From the NCBI GenBank assembly GCA_003445895.1, contig DMCD01000255.1, positions 1-5,675 of the forward strand: a stretch of DNA of 5,675 nucleotides. Direction: 5' to 3'. This stretch comes from Lachnoclostridium sp. GTDB taxonomy: Bacteria; Bacillota; Clostridia; Lachnospirales; Lachnospiraceae. The notes under the pieces are model-generated. The model ran no database searches. It was not told the DNA's origin and saw only the letters and a list, made by a program, of their open reading frames with translations. The position numbers and the translations under genes were made by a program. Positions within the stretch are counted from its first letter, which is position 1. Each line of letters begins with the position of its first letter. Shown here piece by piece: positions 4,855-5,675 of the stretch.

Positions 4855-5029
4855 AGCGGGATGCGGAATGTCAAACATGCGGGTTCCTGATGAATCCTCC
4901 GGCGGTCCGGCCATGCCGCACCGGGAGATACCTTCAGGCCGTTCTTGTCCGGCAGACAACTCCCTGTCCTGCCGGCACTGCGGAAGGGCTAATCTCTTCG
5001 CCTTCCTTACGCTGACACCCCTACTCTGC
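4853..5029 (-). promoter_or_regulatory. Tetrahydrofolate (THF-I, folT-type) riboswitch, expanded
   Basis: On the minus strand the 5' end reads GCAG-AGTAG, a P2 strand with TGTCA (5017-5013), then GCGTAAG. The 3' end reads TGACA (4873-4869), CCGCATCCC, GCTGC. These match the conserved flanks of THF riboswitches: P1 GCAG/CTGC (5029-5026/4856-4853) and P2 TGTCA/TGACA. P3 is CCGGCA/TGCCGG (4975-4970/4954-4949) with loop AGGGAGTT (4965-4958). GGGA of that loop (4964-4961) can pair with TCCC (4861-4858), which is the class pseudoknot. After P3 comes ACAAGAA, like the usual ACGAA. Unusual: a hairpin GGAAGGC/GCCCTTCC (5006-5000/4989-4982) sits between GCGTAAG and P3, and the next arm (4886-4938) is very long, so the element is 177 nt instead of the usual 90-100. 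Confidence 0.82.
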
Positions 5030-5042
5030 TAAAAAATATTGA

Positions 5043-5070
5043 AAAATAATGATTAATATCTGGTGGTCAA
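5043..5070 (-). promoter_or_regulatory. Candidate promoter for the riboswitch-folT transcript
   Basis: TTGACC (5070-5065, within the last codons of the HPr gene) and TATTTT (5048-5043) are 16 nt apart on the minus strand. Transcription would begin a few bases before the riboswitch. Both hexamers are imperfect, and readthrough from the HPr promoter remains possible because no hairpin terminator is seen after the HPr stop. Confidence 0.35.
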
Positions 5071-5331
5071 CTCGCCGAGTCCGCTCTCAATGAGGTCCGT
5101 CAGCTTCGTCATCGCCTTTTCCTCATCGGCGCCATCACAGATCAGAGTCACCGTCATTCCCTTTTTGATGCCCGCCGCCATCACGTTGATGACACTCTTG
5201 GCATCGATGGTCTTGTTCTCGTGCTTGATGATGATGCTGCTCGAAAACTTCATCGCAGTCGCAGCAAGAAGACCAGCGGGCCGAAGATGCAGCCCTGTCG
5301 GATTAATTACAGTAATCTCTCTGCTAAGCAT
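5053..5331 (-). CDS. ptsH: HPr-family phosphocarrier protein
   Basis: A 92-residue HPr, the cytoplasmic carrier that passes phosphate from enzyme I to sugar-specific EII proteins of the PTS and, in Firmicutes, signals carbon catabolite repression when phosphorylated on Ser46. Seen: PTGLHLRPAG (11-20) with the phosphorylated His15 and the conserved Arg17; DAKSVINVMAAG (43-54) with Ser46; KKGMTVTLICDGADEEKAM (56-74); and the usual acidic C-terminal helix. Leu16 replaces the Ala of the common GxHARPA motif. The ATG at 5331 has GGAGG 5 nt upstream. The frame is open for 51 more codons back to an ATG at 5484 that overlaps the previous stop, but that extension has no HPr homology and holds the promoter. 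It is followed by the folate riboswitch; no ptsI or hprK is in view, so it could be a paralogue instead of the general HPr. Confidence 0.88.
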   Translation of the reverse strand: MLSREITVINPTGLHLRPAGLLAATAMKFSSSIIIKHENKTIDAKSVINVMAAGIKKGMTVTLICDGADEEKAMTKLTDLIESGLGELTTRY

Positions 5332-5395
5332 AATTCCTCCCCCTTCGCCGTCAGGCATATACATGAAATGCCGCGGGGAGACCGGAATCCTGCTG

Positions 5396-5441
5396 GTTTT
5401 CCATCCGGAAAAAGTATAGCATCTCCGGTCATTCCCGTACA
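5396..5441 (-). promoter_or_regulatory. Extended -10 promoter of the HPr gene, with an adjacent inverted repeat
   Basis: On the minus strand TATACT (5418-5413) is preceded by TGC, an extended -10. TGTACG (5441-5436) is a 3/6 -35 at 17 nt. Just downstream TTTTCC GGAT GGAAAA makes a 6-bp inverted repeat near the expected start of transcription. The predicted leader is about 75 nt. The inverted repeat could be an operator or a 5' stabilising hairpin; that is inference. Confidence 0.55.
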
Positions 5442-5483
5442 CTGTATCCGTAAGCCAATTTATATGACGAAGTTTACAAAACA

Positions 5484-5675
5484 TTACTCCGCCTGTTCAA
5501 AAACTTTCTGTGCATAATTAACCGACGCCATCCCGTCGCGGCAGTAGCAGTCCGCACCGATTTTCTCCGCGTAATCCGCGGTCAGAACCGCTCCTCCCAC
5601 CATTATTCTAACCCATGGCGCCTCATTTCGCAATTTCTTTATTGTCTCCTCCATGGCGGGCACCGTGGTAGTCAT
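5484..5675 (-). CDS. Cobalamin-binding domain protein, C-terminal end (possibly MetH-type methionine synthase)
   Basis: Only the last 63 residues lie in the window; the gene continues past the right edge, so the ATG at the edge is probably internal. Seen: TTTVPAMEETIKKLR, matching the Ser/Thr-rich strand (commonly LMTTT) and helix of the Rossmann-like B12-binding fold; VRIMVGGAVLTADYAEKIGAD (residues 22-42), the GG-containing strand-loop that contacts the cobalamin nucleotide tail; and YCRDGMASVNYAQKVF near the end. The DxHxxG cobalt-ligand motif would be upstream, outside the window. The protein ends directly after this fold, as in short methionine synthases lacking the reactivation domain and in MtaC/MtbC corrinoid proteins. 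The short MetH reading fits the nearby folate uptake gene but is inference. TAA is at 5486-5484. Confidence 0.82.
   Translation of the reverse strand: MTTTVPAMEETIKKLRNEAPWVRIMVGGAVLTADYAEKIGADCYCRDGMASVNYAQKVFEQAE

Noticed and set aside
4201..4959. 252-codon frame overlapping folT and its leader on the minus strand
   Set aside because: It is out of frame with folT, lacks membrane segments or any motif, and its upstream part is the riboswitch.
5460..5480. Catabolite-response (cre)-like site TGTAAACTTCGTCA after the corrinoid gene
   Set aside because: It departs from the cre consensus at two core positions, and such near-matches are common by chance.
5332..5484. N-terminal extension of HPr from an ATG overlapping the upstream TAA (TAATG)
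   Set aside because: The 51 extra residues have no HPr similarity, and the region holds an extended -10 promoter and a good ribosome site just before the ATG at 5331.

Overview
The window looks like chromosomal DNA of a moderately GC-rich Clostridia, most likely Lachnospiraceae-like. The evidence is the gene content: a FolT-type ECF S component behind a tetrahydrofolate (THF) riboswitch, a RelQ-like small alarmone synthetase, an HPr with a conserved regulatory serine, and the end of a corrinoid protein. Shine-Dalgarno sites are strong and of GGAGG/AGGAG type. No rRNA, tRNA, insertion sequence, CRISPR array or prophage gene is visible. The organism call is inference.

Layout, left to right. 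At 2-760 (-) is a nitroreductase-family flavoprotein. It is divergent from a tandem GNAT acetyltransferase at 937-1767 (+), and the 176-bp gap between them holds candidate promoters for both directions plus a short repeated AACCGAA-type motif. From 1768 to 2436 there is no convincing gene. This stretch holds an array of about eight imperfect units, 63-83 nt apart, built from two related unit types that carry short hairpins, and it ends with a bidirectional-looking terminator at 2356-2379.

From 2437 to the right edge every gene is on the minus strand, so the order of transcription runs right to left: the C-terminal end of a cobalamin-binding protein (5484-5675, cut by the edge); a small HPr (5053-5331) with its own extended -10 promoter; a 177-nt THF riboswitch (4853-5029) with a terminator/antiterminator platform; folT (4239-4799); a leader with a promoter; an Mrp/ApbC-type P-loop ATPase (3232-4047); and a RelQ-like ppGpp synthetase (2437-3168). 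The last two are 63 bp apart and probably co-transcribed.

Functionally, the right half joins folate uptake (folT under THF control) to what is probably a methionine-synthase-type cobalamin domain, that is, one-carbon metabolism. It also carries sugar-PTS signalling (HPr), Fe-S cluster handling (Mrp) and the stringent response (RelQ). The items most worth a second look are the hairpin-bearing repeat array, in which some stems carry compensatory changes, and the riboswitch, which is much longer than the usual ~90-100 nt of its class because of two extra or extended arms while the pseudoknot pairing is retained.
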